Of a DNA stretch of 64,000 nt, positions 22,299-34,240 are shown piece by piece. Origin of the DNA: Gambelia wislizenii (taxonomy: Eukaryota > Chordata > Lepidosauria > Squamata > Crotaphytidae); the NCBI GenBank assembly GCA_030847615.1, contig JAUMIR010000001.1, forward strand, positions 439,138,687 to 439,202,686, given 5' to 3'. The position numbers were made by a program, and so were the translations under genes. Position 1 is the stretch's first letter, and each line of letters begins with the position of its first letter. The notes under the pieces were generated by a model. That model did not search any database. It saw nothing but the letters and a program-made list of their open reading frames with translations, and was not told the origin of the DNA.

Positions 22299-22962
22299 GT
22301 ATGTAGTGTGATAGATTTGTTCACTGTGACCAGCAGGAAGCTCTGCCAAAGCAGTCTGGGGAGGTTGGCTTCAGCTCAAGTTTTTCATCATGCACAAAGT
22401 CAAACCTAGCCAGGCACACAACTCAAGCCAGTTTCATGCTGTCATTGGCTTGACCACAGTTATAGACAAGGACACTGTTTTGACAAATCATAAATATCAA
22501 TTTGGGAGAAACCTATTCAACTTGGCAAGGCAATGTCCCAGGCCATCATGGAAGTCAAATTATTTAGCATTTCAGTGAACAAGGCAAGAATCATAATATA
22601 AAGGCCGGTTCTTATATATTACCTGGTTGACACAGGTGTGGCTTTCACATGACAATGGTTCCTTAGATCCGGCTATAATTTCTAGAGCAGTTGACCAAAA
22701 TAAATCTCCCAGTTCACTGATACAAACATGGGAAGTCTTCATACAATCTAGAAGAGCAGTGCCAGGTAATTAAGGTGATCTTGTGCACTTTACAAAATAC
22801 AGTCTTCTATTTTAAGGACCTGGTTGTCAAAGAAAAGGAAGGAAGGGGTGAAGAAAAAGATCTACAACCCAATTAAGCCAAATGTCTTAAATCTAAGTTG
22901 CATTGCTGTTTTAGGGCTTCTGGATCAATAAGATGCAGTTTGCTTAAATCCAAGACTTATTT
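22299..22962. other. Intron-like sequence, no element recognised
   Basis: No repeat ends, no further exon signals with an open frame. It separates the candidate exon from the CR1 insertion. Confidence 0.35.
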
Positions 22963-24712
22963 CAGACAAATGAGGTAATAAAAGATGGCAAAATGCTAAC
23001 AGGGGACAGAGAAAAGGCAGAATTACTCAACACCTTCTTTGCCTCAGTGTTTTCAGAAAAGGAAAAGGAGGACCAACCTGAGGAGAATGGAACAGAGGAC
23101 ACAATAGGGGAAATCCAGCTCAAAATAAGTAAAGAGGTAGTACAGGAATACCTTCTTAATCTAAATGAATTTAAATCTCCAGGACCAGATGAACTACATC
23201 CAAGAGTATTAAAAGAGCTGGCAAATATAATCTCAGAGCCATTGGCAATAATATTTGAGAACTCCTGGAGAACAGGAGAAGTCCCAGCAGACTGGAGGAG
23301 GGCAAACGTTCCCATCTTCAAAAAGGGGAAAAAAGAGGATCCCAACAACTATCGTCCAGTTAGTCTGACATCAATACCAAGGAAGATTCTAGAACAGATC
23401 ATTAAACAGAGAGTCTGTGAACATTTAGAAGGCAATGCCATAATCACAAAAAGTCAGCATGGGTTTCAGAAAAACAAGTCATGCCAGACTAATCTGATCT
23501 CTTTTTTTGATAAAGTTACCAGCTTGGTAGATGAAGGGAATGCTGTGGACATTGCATACCTTGATTTCAGTAAGGCCTTTGACAAGGTTCCCCATGACAT
23601 TCTTGCAAACAAGCTTGTAGAATGTGGGCTAGACAAGTTAACTGTTCAATGGATTTGTAATTGGTTGACCGGCCGAACCCAAAGGGTGCTCAGCAGTGGC
23701 TCCTCTTCGTCTTGGAAAGATGTGACCAGTGGGGTGCCACAGGGTTCTGTCCTGGGCCCAGTGCTATTCAACATCTTTATCAATGACTTAGATGAGGGAA
23801 TTAGGGGCATACTTATCAAATTTGCAGATGACACCAAATTGGGAGGAGTAGCTAATACCCTAGAGGACAGGATCAAAATTCAGAATGACCTGGATAGACT
23901 GGAGAGCTGGGCCAAAGCTAACAAAATGAAATTCAATACGGAGAAATGTAAAGTACTGCATTTAGGGCGGAAAAATGAGATGCATAAATATAGGATGGGA
24001 GAGACCTGGCTGAATGAGACTACGTGCGAAAGGGATCTAGGAGTCCTAGTAGACCACAAGTTGAACATGAGCCAACAGTGTGATGCGGCAGCTAAAAAGG
24101 CCAATGCGATTTTGGGCTGTATCAATAGAAGTATAGTGTCTAGATCAAGGGAAGTAATAGTGCCACTCTATTCTGCCTTGGTCAGACCTCACTTAGAATA
24201 CTGTGTCCAGTTCTGGGCACCACAATTCAGAAAGGATATTGACAAATTGGAGCGTGTCCAGAGAAGGGCAACTAAAATGGTGAAAGGTCTGGAAACAATG
24301 CCTTATGAGGAGAGACTTAGGGAGCTGGGTATGTTTAGCCTGGAAAAAAGACGGTTTAGAGGCGATATGATAGCCCTGTTTAAGTATTTGAAGGGATGTC
24401 ACGCTGAGGATGGAGCAGGCTTGTTTTCTGCTGCTCCAGAGACTGGAACACGGAGCAATGGGTGCAAGCTCCAGGAACAGAGATTCCACCTCAACATGAG
24501 GAGGAACTTTTTGACAGTAAGAGCTGTTCGGCAGTGGAATACACCCCTCGGAGCGTGGTGGGGTCTCCTTCCTTGGAGGTCTTTAAACAGAGGCTGGATG
24601 GCCATCTGTCGGGGATGCTTTGATTGTGATTTCCTGCGTGGCAGGGGGGTTGGACTGGATGGCCCTCGTGGTCTCTTCCAACTCTGCAATTCTATGATTC
24701 TATGATTCTATG
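22963..24712 (+). mobile_element. CR1 LINE, 5'-truncated, with ATTCTATG 3' repeat
   Basis: A chicken-repeat-1 type non-LTR retrotransposon. It starts inside ORF2 upstream of the RT domain and ends with three ATTCTATG units at 24689-24712, the hallmark CR1 terminus (no poly-A). It lacks ORF1 and the endonuclease. It is the best preserved CR1 of the window and serves as reference for the copies at 32523, 39043 and 57900. Confidence 0.93.
22993..24705 (+). pseudogene. CR1 ORF2 reverse transcriptase, truncated, 570 open codons
   Basis: Encodes the RNA-directed DNA polymerase part of CR1 ORF2. Visible RT blocks are YRPVSLTS (residues 120-126), SQHGF with following KSC (154-164), the catalytic DFSKAFD (191-197), GVPQGSVLGP (247-256), and FADD (277-280), the second catalytic pair. 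The CR1 C-terminal block [17 protein letters not shown] follows (392-408). The start is only the first ATG after truncation; the AP endonuclease is absent. Compared with 59877 onward, one base is missing near 24545 (after RAVRQWNT, about residue 517), so the last 50 residues are out of the CR1 frame. No stop interrupts the RT core, which suggests a young copy. It is not expected to be autonomous. Confidence 0.88.
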
Positions 24713-25276
24713 AAAACTGTTCCTGGTCTGTACCAGTTCAAGGATGCAAGTGAGAGAATGAAGTGATTGGATTGTGTGTATGTATACTCTCTTCACATAG
24801 GAAAGCTAAGTCAGGCAAAATTGTCTGTATTAATATACAAGTTATAGATCTGAAGGGAAATTGTGAACCACACATTTCTCAATGTAATAGAGGCAGAAAT
24901 AGGGTTGTCAACAAAACCAGAAAACCACTGGTCAGCCTAGACAGATTGGGGGCTTCTCTGTGCACCAAAGTGAGAGAGACAAAAGCTGGTTTTCATGCCC
25001 ACATTGAAATTTTGAATATATTTTCCCACTTTTTTTTCTTAAAATTTACATTGCTTAAAATGTACATTGAAAGACATGAAAACAGAGGCTGAGATCCTGC
25101 ATCATCAGACACAACTACAATGATGGAGTTCCATGAGTTAAAGGCATTTAGAGGAAAGAAGGGGTACCTTATGCATGTGAACAAGGTGCTTTAACCTGAT
25201 CATTTTTTTAGGTGAAGATGCTTCAGGATTGAGCTATGTTTCCTAACAATTTAAAGTTCCCTCGTGGGTTGACATA
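24713..25276. other. No recognised element
   Basis: Unique-looking AT-rich sequence. T-rich run near 25029. No exon or repeat ends. Confidence 0.35.
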
Positions 25277-25873
25277 GGAGATTATCAGACGCAGCAAAGA
25301 TGGCATAATAACAACAAAAGGATACAGCAAAAGGGCTCCCCTACCACACGACATTGTCCTCCTTGCATTTTGCTGCTATCAAAAAGGCATTCTTTTTTAT
25401 TAGCAGGCCAAAGTTACCAATTGATCTCCTATGGCGTTTTTTCGTGGTATTGCTTGTGTGCGAAACTGCATCCTATTCTGCTGGCGTGATTTCAGCATCA
25501 ATGGGCGGTCTCCGCCAGAACAGTTCCAGGTGAGAACGTGAAAACTAGGTACGGGATGCTCTTTTTATGAACCTCCCCATTTTGCTGGCAAGTTTTTAAG
25601 TGTGCTTCAGTGCTTGTGTGTTCATTTTGTTTGTTAATTTAGGTGTTTTTAGACTTTTAAGTACACTCGCATCTTCTTGTGAGGACTGCCAAAGTCTCGC
25701 TCATGCGAAAACACAGAAGTAAACAACACAAATAGTCATGTTGCTGAAATTCTGGGGCGGCTCTTTCTCATGATTACATGAATGTGTAATAAGAAGTGTT
25801 ATTATGCCAGGATACTTACACTTTAAAATATAGTGGGACAAAAATGTTTTTAGAAGCTCATCTGATAATCTCC
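25277..25873. mobile_element. TIR element, GGAGATTATCAGA family, 597 bp
   Basis: Left GGAGATTATCAGACGC, right GCTCATCTGATAATCTCC. The right 60 bp match, in inverse orientation, the left end of 48879-49485 (tctaaaaaca, tttgtccca, cctgg.ataataac), so the two are copies of one longer non-autonomous element. Flanks ATA and TAA give only a partial duplication. Confidence 0.75.
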
Positions 25874-26016
25874 TAAAGTGGAGGGTAGCCTATGAGTCAG
25901 GAAGGCCTTTGCCTTTATGTGGAGTTCCCCAGCTTGAGAAAAAGTAGGAGGGCAACTCCTCTTTTAAGTTATTTAACTCATAATAAAGAGAGATAACCTA
26001 GGATACAACTGTGAGG

Positions 26017-26237
26017 GAGAGCCAGTGTGATGTAGTGGTTTGAGCATTGGACTATAACACTGGAGACCAGCATTTGAATCCCCACTCAACCATAGAAGCC
26101 TGCTGGATGACATACTCTCAGCCTCAGAGGAAGGCAAAGGCAGACTCCCTCTGAACAAATCTTGACAAGATAACCCTGTGATAGAGTCTCCTTAGTGTCC
26201 TCATAAGTCAAAAATGACTTGAAGGCCCACCACAACA
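26017..26237 (+). mobile_element. tRNA-derived SINE, near full length
   Basis: Head gagagccagtgtgatgtag, B-box-like 'catttgaatcccc', body 'ctgaacaaatcttgacaaga', tail 'gacttgaaggcccaccacaac'. About 220 bp. Confidence 0.85.
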
Positions 26238-27934
26238 CTGTGAGGATCCTTTTTATTCTAGATGCCCCAAGATTCTTTCCTAGAACAAAAGACATATTAG
26301 ACAAGGTGCTAGGATGATGTGAACACAAATACAAAATGTATCCTGGATTTCATTGGTCAAATATTGGAAGGTATGGACATGACTTTTTAAAAATCTACCC
26401 ACAAATTTAATGAAAATAAAAACACATGCCAAGTGAACAAAGCCTAGTTCAAGAGTGGCAGCTTTCTTATCGGCAAGTAAATTTAATAAGTACCTCATCA
26501 TCCAAAATGATGTTGCCTTGATTAAGATGTAATTCAGAAGCAAGAATCATATGCTGGAGGCATCTCCCAGTTAATATTTCTGAACACACAGATGTTTTAT
26601 CACTTACCTTTTCTTCTAAGACACAAACATACATGCACATCTTTTTCTCTCTGGCTCAGTCTTAAAGTCTCTTTCCCATGAAATTGAAAGGTTTCTTGTA
26701 GTAATGCCTTTGCTGTATTGGGATACTATTGGAAATATGGATTATAGTATTCTGTGAAAAACATTTATTTCTCTGAACTGTGACTCAGACATTGTTGCAT
26801 TTCTAAGGTTATAGATTTTCTTTCAGCTAAACTAAGGCGGTAAGTCACTGTGACAGCTGTAATGTGTGTAGAACCATAGTACAGATTCTATTGCATACAT
26901 ATTTTTGCGAGAGGTTTATGATGTTCAAAATGTTTTTTTTTCCTCTTCCCCCTGCCCCCTCCAATGCCATTCTGTATCTGTTGTGTAAATATATAGAGGA
27001 GACTACAATGCTGAAGTCAATTTCCAGATGAAATCTTCCCAGGAACACTAGTTTGTCCTTTAAAAAAAGAAGAAGGGTGGGGAGGGAACATAGCATACAA
27101 AGTAATTATATTCAAGCACAATATTGAATTGTAATAAAAGATGAATGACAGAAAGTCTGTGTCATTGTGAAGAATGGGGAAGGTTACTGAAAGCTGAAGC
27201 TGGGAAGGGATTTATCATGTGCCGTGGCTCCGGGGCATTGTGTCGAAAGATCTGCAGGCTTATTTGCAAGAGTGTTTGACGGGAAAATAGAGAGGACTCT
27301 ACTAGAAAGAATGGTGATAGATTTTTATCCTTTATACCCAGCAAAGATAGAAAGATGAATCAGGTTTTCTTGTTCAGAGAAAATCCATAGGAAATTGCAA
27401 GGCAGAGAAACCACGGTGGGATGGGGTGGTGCCTGAAGCCCCAGCTGTTCCCTAATTTAAGAGGACAGACAGTTGCTCAAGTGTGAATGATCCATAATTT
27501 TTTTTAAAAAAAAAATCTCATTGTGAGCAGTATTAGTTCTGTTGGGTTTGAAAGAACAACAACAGCACTGAAACCTTCAGTGACTGGGGACTACCAGAAA
27601 GATCTCAAGCTTTGCTTGTGAAGCTTCTGTGTCTAAGCAAACAACCCCTTTAGCTAGTTCTTAGAATTCAGATCTAGTACTATAGTCATAATGCAGCTGG
27701 GGAAAATAATGGCTTTCTGGCTGTATTAGAATGCAAAACAGCATGCCAAGAGCCCTACTTTGTTTCCAGAGTTTCTCTGCAGCCAGCCCCACTAGTGCTT
27801 CAATCTAAGCCAAGCCTTAAGATCTATTAGGTCAAGAGCAGTCAATGTGTTTTCTTCCATTATTGCTCTTTGGCATAATGCGGGAAATTGGATGTAAATG
27901 GATTTGTGGTCCTTTTCATAATAAAATCCCTACT
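26238..27934. other. 1.7 kb without recognised element
   Basis: No transposon ends and no convincing exon. A 13-nt interval at 26826-26838 sits between a perfect 'tttctttcag' and 'gtaagt'; I do not call it. T10 run near 26932. It may be ordinary intron. Confidence 0.35.
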
Positions 27935-28060
27935 CGGGCATGAAGCTTTCTAGGTGACCTTGGGCCAAATTGTTCTTAGCTTACTCCACCTCAGAGGGTT
28001 GTTGTCAAGATCAAATTGGGCAATCCCCATGTCTGTGAATTAACTGGAGGAAGGATGTGA
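27935..28060 (+). repeat. SINE body trace ('aggtgaccttgggcc...cagagggttgttgtc')
   Basis: The phrases 'gtgaccttgggcc' and 'cctcagagggttgttgtcaagat' are the body of a second squamate SINE type, also seen at 40440-40680 and 48200-48330. Diverged. Confidence 0.45.
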
Positions 28061-28744
28061 ATAAAATTATGGTAGACGGACGGATGGAGATATGTCCTGA
28101 TCATATCACACAGAAGGCTACCTTTCAATTGATGATGATGATGATGATCACCATCATCATATCTACTTTATCTACTCCATTATTTCCAGCTAATGAAGTC
28201 TCTTCTCCTCCTAATGCTGGTCATGATAGGATGGGAATTATTATTAGTGATTATATCTACCATGTGAATTTACATTGCATTGGCATCTGCTTATCTCAGA
28301 AGTGTCAGGAAAGAATAAGAGTGAAAAACACAGTAAATACAAGATATCCTTAACAAAAATGCAAACTCTATTTCATCTGCCTATCTCTGCCCTGTAGAGC
28401 CTGCCCTAGTTTCTTTAAATCAATAAATAATAAACATTTATTAGCAATGGGGAGTCTCATGTAACCATATGAGTTTAATGAGGCCAGCATGTGGCACAAC
28501 TGTTTTTTGCCACAGATCTCACAAGAAAAGATGGCCTTGAGTTTCATTTTTCACCAATATTTTTAATAACAGTGATGGGGGACAAAACTAGATCAGAACT
28601 ACAATGGAGGAGGTGAGGATTTACCATTTTCCCCTGCCTCATTTTTCCATCAACCTACAAATGAAACAGCAAATTCCAAGATCCCATGGGCTAAAGCCAT
28701 GACAGTTAAAGTTATGCATTACACTACATGGTGCAAATGGATTC
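28061..28744. other. Mostly unique; (GAT)n with inverted (ATC)n
   Basis: (GAT)7-8 at 28129-28149 is followed directly by caccatcatcat, which makes a small hairpin. No gene. Confidence 0.4.
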
Positions 28745-29140
28745 ATAGACACATTACAACAGAGAAGGCCAACAAAGCTGATCAGGAATATCAAAAATAT
28801 GCTCTAAGTCAAGAGGAGCTGGATATGTTTATAGTGGAAAAGAGACAACTCAAGGGGGTATGAAAGCATTTTTTAAATACGCTTAGCACCATGACATTGA
28901 AGAAGACAAGACTTGTTTGTTGCTGCCCTCAAAGGCAGGACTGGATTGATTAGGCTTAAGTTTCAGGGGGATACATTCTGGTGGAATATTAGGCAAACAT
29001 CTTGCAGCTTGACAGTGGAACCATTAACTTAGAGGGATGGTGAACTCTCCAGTGTTGGAGGTCTTCAAGCAAAGACTGGACAGTACTTCATTTGGATAAT
29101 CAGCTGCGCCTTCCCTGAGCAGGGATCAGGTAGATGTTTC
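28745..29140 (+). mobile_element. Old CR1 LINE 3' fragment
   Basis: It follows the CR1 ORF2 3' sequence at low identity: 'ggagctggatatgttta..gtggaaaagagac', 'catttttaaat', 'cttgtttgttgctgc', 'gacagtgga', 'ttggaggtcttcaagcaaagactgga'. It has many indels and no ATTCTATG end. It is much older than the other copies. Confidence 0.6.
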
Positions 29141-29639
29141 TATATTTGGCCATTATGAATTCTGAACAATTATTATTAAAAACACTAATTTGATCTCAGT
29201 GTGATGCTTCTCAAACTTTTCCAAGGCAAAGAAGGAAAGCAAGTAAGCAGCACGCTTTGAACTTTCTTCTTCCTTGATCAGGTAAAATTATGGAGAGACA
29301 TGGAATGACACCACTGCCACATTTCCAGTGTGATCAATGTGGGCCCTTGGGAAAAGTGAATTCAGCCTACCCAATTCTTTGTTAGTACTGTAGAAGGTTC
29401 CACTAACTTCAACATCCCATTATGCCCTGAAACATCATAAGCACCTTATCAAACATCCCCCAACCCCCCCTTGGGTGGGTAGATAAGCTACACTGTGAGA
29501 ATGACTGCCTTCAATGTCCTGCATCATAAGTGCAGCTTCCTATTTTCATACAAGGAGCAGGGAAGGTGTGTTCCTTGCGAAAGTCACTTTTTTGGACTAC
29601 AACTCCCCATGAGGAATGCAACAGAACAACCATGTTCAA
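29141..29639. other. No recognised element
   Basis: Only a short 'tttggactacaactccccatgagg' foldback phrase at 29580-29605. Otherwise unassigned. Confidence 0.3.
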
Positions 29640-30000
29640 CATTTTGAGAAACGCTGGCCAAGATCCTGTGTTATCGTAACACTTACAACTGACAATGCCT
29701 CTCCCCAAACTTACCTTCTCAACCTGGCCTAACTGAAGTGTTTCTGAGGTGCTGGAGATCAAAGCCCTAGAGAATAATGTCCGCAACAGGCACGCAGTAA
29801 TGGGGTGCCTTGAGAACAGGCAGCTGGGGAGAACTTGGGGTCCTGCTACGACTGCTTGTCTCAAGTCACCCTATGATTAAGAGAGCACTGCTGACATCTT
29901 TTGCGAATCCTCTGATCTCCAGTGCCTCAGAAATGCTTCAGTTGGGACTCTGCCAGGCTTCAGAAGTAGGCTTTGGGGATCACATTTGGTTATTCATGAC
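29640..30000. repeat. Imperfect palindrome (foldback element)
   Basis: 'aactgaagtgtttctgaggtgctggagatca' (29730 on, in pieces) pairs with 'tgatctccagtgcctcagaaatgcttcagttg' (29913-29945). Chance ORFs on opposite strands encode near-identical peptides (LISSxSExLQLG), a direct consequence of the inverted repeat. The ends are not resolved. Confidence 0.55.
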
Positions 30001-30025
30001 TGTAAAAGTAAATCTTCAGCAGTCA

Positions 30026-30174
30026 TTGTGGGCCTTCAAGTTGTTTCCAATTTATGATGACCCCTATCATGGGGTTTTCTTGGTAAGATTTGTTCAGAGA
30101 GGGGTTTGCTTTTGCCTTCCTCTGAGGCTGAGAGAGTGTGATTTTCCCAAGGTCACCCAGTGGATTATGAGATC
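30026..30174 (-). mobile_element. tRNA-derived SINE, 3' part, minus strand
   Basis: Plus reads 'gggccttcaagttgtttcc', 'atcatggggttttcttgg', 'gatttgttcagag', 'cctctgaggctgagag', 'ccaaggtcacccagtgg', i.e. the SINE body reversed. The head with the pol III boxes is missing. Confidence 0.8.
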
Positions 30175-30566
30175 GTAAGTCCTGTTACCCAAAATGCTTT
30201 TATTCAGATCTTAATTAGGGGAATTAATTAGCTCAAATAATTGGCAGCTTGAGGTTGGGTAACTTGTGGGACCTTTTTCTTGATGTGTACCAGCATGGCT
30301 GTCAGAAGTCCAGCCAAGTAAACAAAAGATCATCTTTATTTGAGAGATCTGCATACAAAAAGGTGGCATTCAGTCAGTAATACAAATTTGCAAGAGTTAT
30401 CAGAAAGGAAAATAGTAGAGTAAGGGAATAGTGATCATGGATGACAGACTGTATTTACCTATCTGGAGAAAAAGATGAAGACTCAGACTGCATACGTGCA
30501 GATTGGAGACCCCACTGAATGGCCAGAAATCCAGGGTTCTTATACCCTTTTTGCACTTTGAAGTAA

Positions 30567-30907
30567 GGAGATTTTCACATGGGGAAAGTAACCGCTGGGG
30601 AGATTGGGAGAGAAACAGGGCTATTCCGGTAGCAGAGCTCCATTTTGCACACCCCCTTCCTTCTCTCGATCTCCCGTCATCCTGCTTCCATTTCCCTCCC
30701 GATATTTTTTACTAATGAAAGTTCTTCGTTAGTAAAAAAAAAAAAAAAATGCAGAACATAGCAAGAGGGAAATGGAAGCAGCAAGGAGGGAGGACAACGG
30801 GAGATTGGGAGAAGGAAGGGGGAGTGTGAAATGGAGCTCTGCTACCAGAACAGCCCCATTTCTCTCCTGATCTCCTTGGGGGTTATTTCCCGCAGGTGAA
30901 AATCTCC
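30567..30907. mobile_element. Palindromic MITE, GGAGATTTTCACATG termini, TSD TAA
   Basis: Left GGAGATTTTCACATGGGG, right GCAGGTGAAAATCTCC, long complementary arms (ggagattgggagaga..., gagctccattttgcacac..., cttccatttccctc...) around an A16 tract near 30737. TAA at 30564-30566 and 30908-30910 is an exact 3-bp duplication. Confidence 0.8.
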
Positions 30908-31697
30908 TAAGTCTAAAACAATGGCCAAATCACCCTTTCCTGTATTTGATCAAAATAACTGATCCTATCTGGTTGAAGTGGGGGTCTTTGATGGGTTGAG
31001 ACAGCCTTGCAGTGTTGGGAAAACTGACACAAAAGAGTATTGTTGGATGAAGTGGCCACACATTAGCATAATGACTTTGCTTACCTCAAACCTGGGCAGG
31101 AGGAAGCTTCTCAGCATTTCACAGAATCCTACTAAAACCATATAGTTCCTGCCCTTTTGATCTTAGCATCCAGTCCATGTGGTATGTGCCTGACAGCTCC
31201 ACCTACATGGCTTCTGCTATCCTCATGATTCATCCTCATATCAATATGATGTTCCTTTTAATTCCTTGTCATTGAGGTACGGTGGAAGTGTAAAACAATC
31301 CAGTTTACAATTTTGTAACTGCTGAACAGGATGCCAGCTATTGTCACTAAGTGTGTTGGCTGGGAGATTCTGGAAGGAGTAGTCAAAGAAAATAACTTTC
31401 CCAAGCTCTGCCTTGCAGTCACAGATCTTGGCAAGCTACACTCTTGCAACAGATTGGAAATTTAGCAATCTGCATCATCACAGCAGCTTACATGGGGACA
31501 TTAGGCTTCTCTAATGCATTCCCAACTGTGGAGAAAAAATGCTTTCGCACTATTTTTCCTTGAACATTAGAAAGGTGTCTTGTTAATGTTGTGCCAGTGT
31601 TTACACTCAGAATCTTTAATTGGCTCTGATTTGAATCCTTCCACATGCCAAAAATTCATCAGTGTGGCTTTGTGACAATTAAGGGTGTGTGAAACAT
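30908..31697. other. No recognised element
   Basis: Unique-looking AT-rich sequence with no ORF or repeat ends of note. Confidence 0.35.
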
Positions 31698-32096
31698 TTA
31701 GTATGCAAAAAAAAAAACACCTTCCATGCATTTCTTTTTCTCCAGACAATTCATGATCAAATCTATTTGGTGCCCAATGACCAGATCACAAATGTGTCTG
31801 TTGACATATTTGGCCAACTTAGGCAAATGCCTGTAATGCACACAACTGTGGTTAAAAACAATATTCAAGAAACTTCTGTCTATTTGTGTTCCCATTATTC
31901 TGCTGATATCAGCAAAATGTCCAAGAGCCATGATCTGAACCAACACTTTTGTTAAAATCTCCAAGTAAATAAAGTGGTCCTCAGCAGGATGACTTGTGAC
32001 AAGATGGATCAACTGTAGATAAAAACTGTCCTTATTATCCACAGGGGGCAATGTAGGAGAAAACACACTGATGATAGTTAAGTACCCTTGTGTCAA
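31698..32096 (-). pseudogene. Possible LINE endonuclease relic
   Basis: A minus-strand open frame of 132 codons includes LTIISVFSPTLPPVDNKDSF followed by YLQLIHLV, which resembles the AP-endonuclease segment of RTE-like and related LINEs (ISVYAPT ... FY-QL ...). The expected GDFNARVG that should follow is not preserved (EILTKVLVQ instead). Later residues show no clear match. It may be part of the same LINE family as 9029-9484 and 41019-42240. It could also be chance, since only two blocks match. Confidence 0.35.
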
Positions 32097-32492
32097 GGTT
32101 AGATGAACAAGATAGTGTTTGTTTGAAGCTAGCTATTGTGTCACAGATATTTACAAGAAGTACGCTTTTAACAATATATCTTACTGTGTGCATGGTGTAG
32201 CTCTGTGTAAGTCTGCCATGTCAAAAACAAGTATAACTAAATCAAATTCCCTATGATATTTCCTATGACTATATTCCCTATGATTTCTGACAGCAGGGTT
32301 TACTCAAAGATAAATGCCTCAGCAATCATACCTGCAGATTAAGCCTGTGTTTATTTTACATAACCAGTTTTTTAAAAGCATGCCAAATGCAAGATATGAT
32401 GGCGAGGAAAATCACAAGACTGTGATAAACAGATATTTCCCATCTGAACTCCTCTGCCAAAAACATGCTACACATATTATCCAGTTTATCCA
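32097..32492. other. No recognised element
   Basis: AT-rich flank; near 32490 it enters a widespread squamate repeat (see 32493). Confidence 0.3.
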
Positions 32493-32522
32493 GTTTCAGT
32501 CTTAATCCTATTTACTTGGGAA

Positions 32523-34240
32523 GAATCATAGAATCATAAAATTGGATGGAGCCCTATAGGCTATCAGGTCCAGTCCCCAGCTCAATGCACAATCTAGATG
32601 GTACAGCTTCCCCAGCAGGTAGCCATCCAGCCTCTTGTTGAGGCCATCCAGAGAAGCAGGCTCTACCTCTCTAGACAGTTGGTTCCATTGCTGAACTGCT
32701 CTCACTGTCAAGAAGTTCCTTCTAATGTTCAATCGAAATCTACCCTCCTGTAACTTAAAATCATTGGGCTGAGTTTTACCCTCTCGGAGGCAGCAGAGAA
32801 TCAGCCTGCACCCTCCTCTTTTGTGGCACACCTAGAGGTATTTAAAAAGTATGATCATGCCACCCCTCAGTCTTCTCTTCATCAAGCTGAATATTTTGGT
32901 GTTTTGTCATGTTTTGTTCTCCATACCTCTTATCAACCTTGTTGTCCTTCTCTGAACTCGCTCCAACTTCTCTGTATCCCAGAACTGAAAACAGTACTCC
33001 ACATGAAGCCTGACCAGCACAGAATATAGGGGACTATTACTTCCCTCAATTTGGAAACTATGCTCCTATTAATGCAGGCTTAGATAACATTTGCCTTCTT
33101 TGCTGCAGCATCATAGTGCTGCCTCATGTTCAATTTATGATCAACAATAATCCCAAGGTCCATTTCACACGTAGTACTGCTGAGCCAAGTATCCCCCATC
33201 CTATACCTGTGCATTTGATTTTTGTGGTCTAAATGTAGAATTTTGCATTTGTCTCTATTGAATTTCATTGTACAATATTAATTTCAGCCCAGTTTTCTAG
33301 TTTATCAAGGTCCTTTTGAATTCTGTTCCTATTCTCCAAAGTGTTAGCTACCCCTCCCATTTTTGTATGATCTTCAAATTTGATAAGGATTCGCTCCACC
33401 CCAACATCTAAATCATGATAAAAATATTGAAGAATGTCAGCCCCAGGACAGAATCCTGTGGCACTCCACTTGAAACCTCCTTCCAGTTTGAAGTACACCA
33501 CCAGTGACAACTCTTTGAGCACAGTTTCCCAACCAATTATGGATCCATCTGATGGTATTTCCATCTATTCCAGTGATGGCGAACCTATGACCCCATGTGT
33601 CAACACTGACACGTGTAGCCATTTCTGATGACACACGGTCGTAGGCCTCCCCTGCCACCCACAACCTCACCATCCTCTCTAAAGTGGCAATCGGGGCTTC
33701 AAAGACCCGGTTGCCAGTTTCTTCCAGCCCCCCACCCTCCCTAAAGTGGTGATCGGGGCTTTGAAGCCCCGGTCCCACTTTCCTCCCCCCTCCCAAAAGC
33801 GAGAATCCGTGAATATGTGGAACCGCGAATGTGAAACCTGCAAGTGTGGGGGGATAACTGTAGTCGCAAATGTTTCATCCTCCCCTATTAGACACTCTGT
33901 GCCAGAGGTCTGTAGGCTAAAACAACAGAAGTCCAGCACAGAGCGTCTAGTTCTGGGACTTCCGGTTAAGCCAGGATATTTGCCCTCACATCCACCAGCA
34001 GAGATAATGTTTTTTTCTCAAAGTGACACACCACCTGTGTTATGCTCAGTTTTTTGGCGAAATATGACACACCAAGCTCAAAAGTTTGCCCATCACTGAT
34101 CTATTCCATATTTAGTCCGTTTGCTAATCAAAATATCATGGGGGACCTTATCAAATGCTTTGCTGAAATCCAGATAAATGATATCCACAGCATTCCCACC
34201 ATCTACTAAATTAGTGTCCCAATCAAAAAAAGATTAAAGA
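32523..34240 (-). mobile_element. CR1 LINE, 5'-truncated, minus strand, interrupted by a hAT element
   Basis: Plus begins 'agaatcatagaatcataaa', the reversed CR1 terminus. Minus-strand frames show FRLNIRRNFLTVRAVQQWN (32526-32831), MKFNRDKCKILHLDHKNQMH (33080-33268) and further RT-thumb sequence. The 5' part past 34110 includes the DFSKAFDKVPHD coding region. Several frameshifts and stops split the ORF, so it is older than the 22963 copy. Confidence 0.88.
33571..34098. mobile_element. hAT element, CAGTGATGGCGAACC ends, perfect 8-bp TSD, SPIN-like
   Basis: Ends are CAGTGATGGCGAACC and GTTTGCCCATCACTG. The duplication ATCTATTC is exact at 33563-33570 and 34099-34106, as for hAT transposons. 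The right part reads 'cacaccacctgtgttatgctcag' then 'ttttttggcgaaatatgacacacc', wording I associate with the SPIN/Charlie group of non-autonomous elements. That family call rests on memory only. It is inserted in the CR1 on the minus strand. A pogo-like end (gggggataactgtag at about 33849) suggests a further nested fragment. Confidence 0.8.

Noticed and set aside
24193..24689. Minus-strand ORFs opposite the CR1 reverse transcriptase
   Set aside because: Antisense shadows of a coding LINE.
26826..26838. 13-nt microexon between 'tttctttcag' and 'gtaagt'
   Set aside because: Splice consensus is good, but 13 nt would break the phase-0 frame of the two candidate exons and no other support exists.
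28129..28162. CRISPR-like or satellite array
   Set aside because: It is only a (GAT)n microsatellite with a short inverted partner; no spacer structure anywhere in the window.
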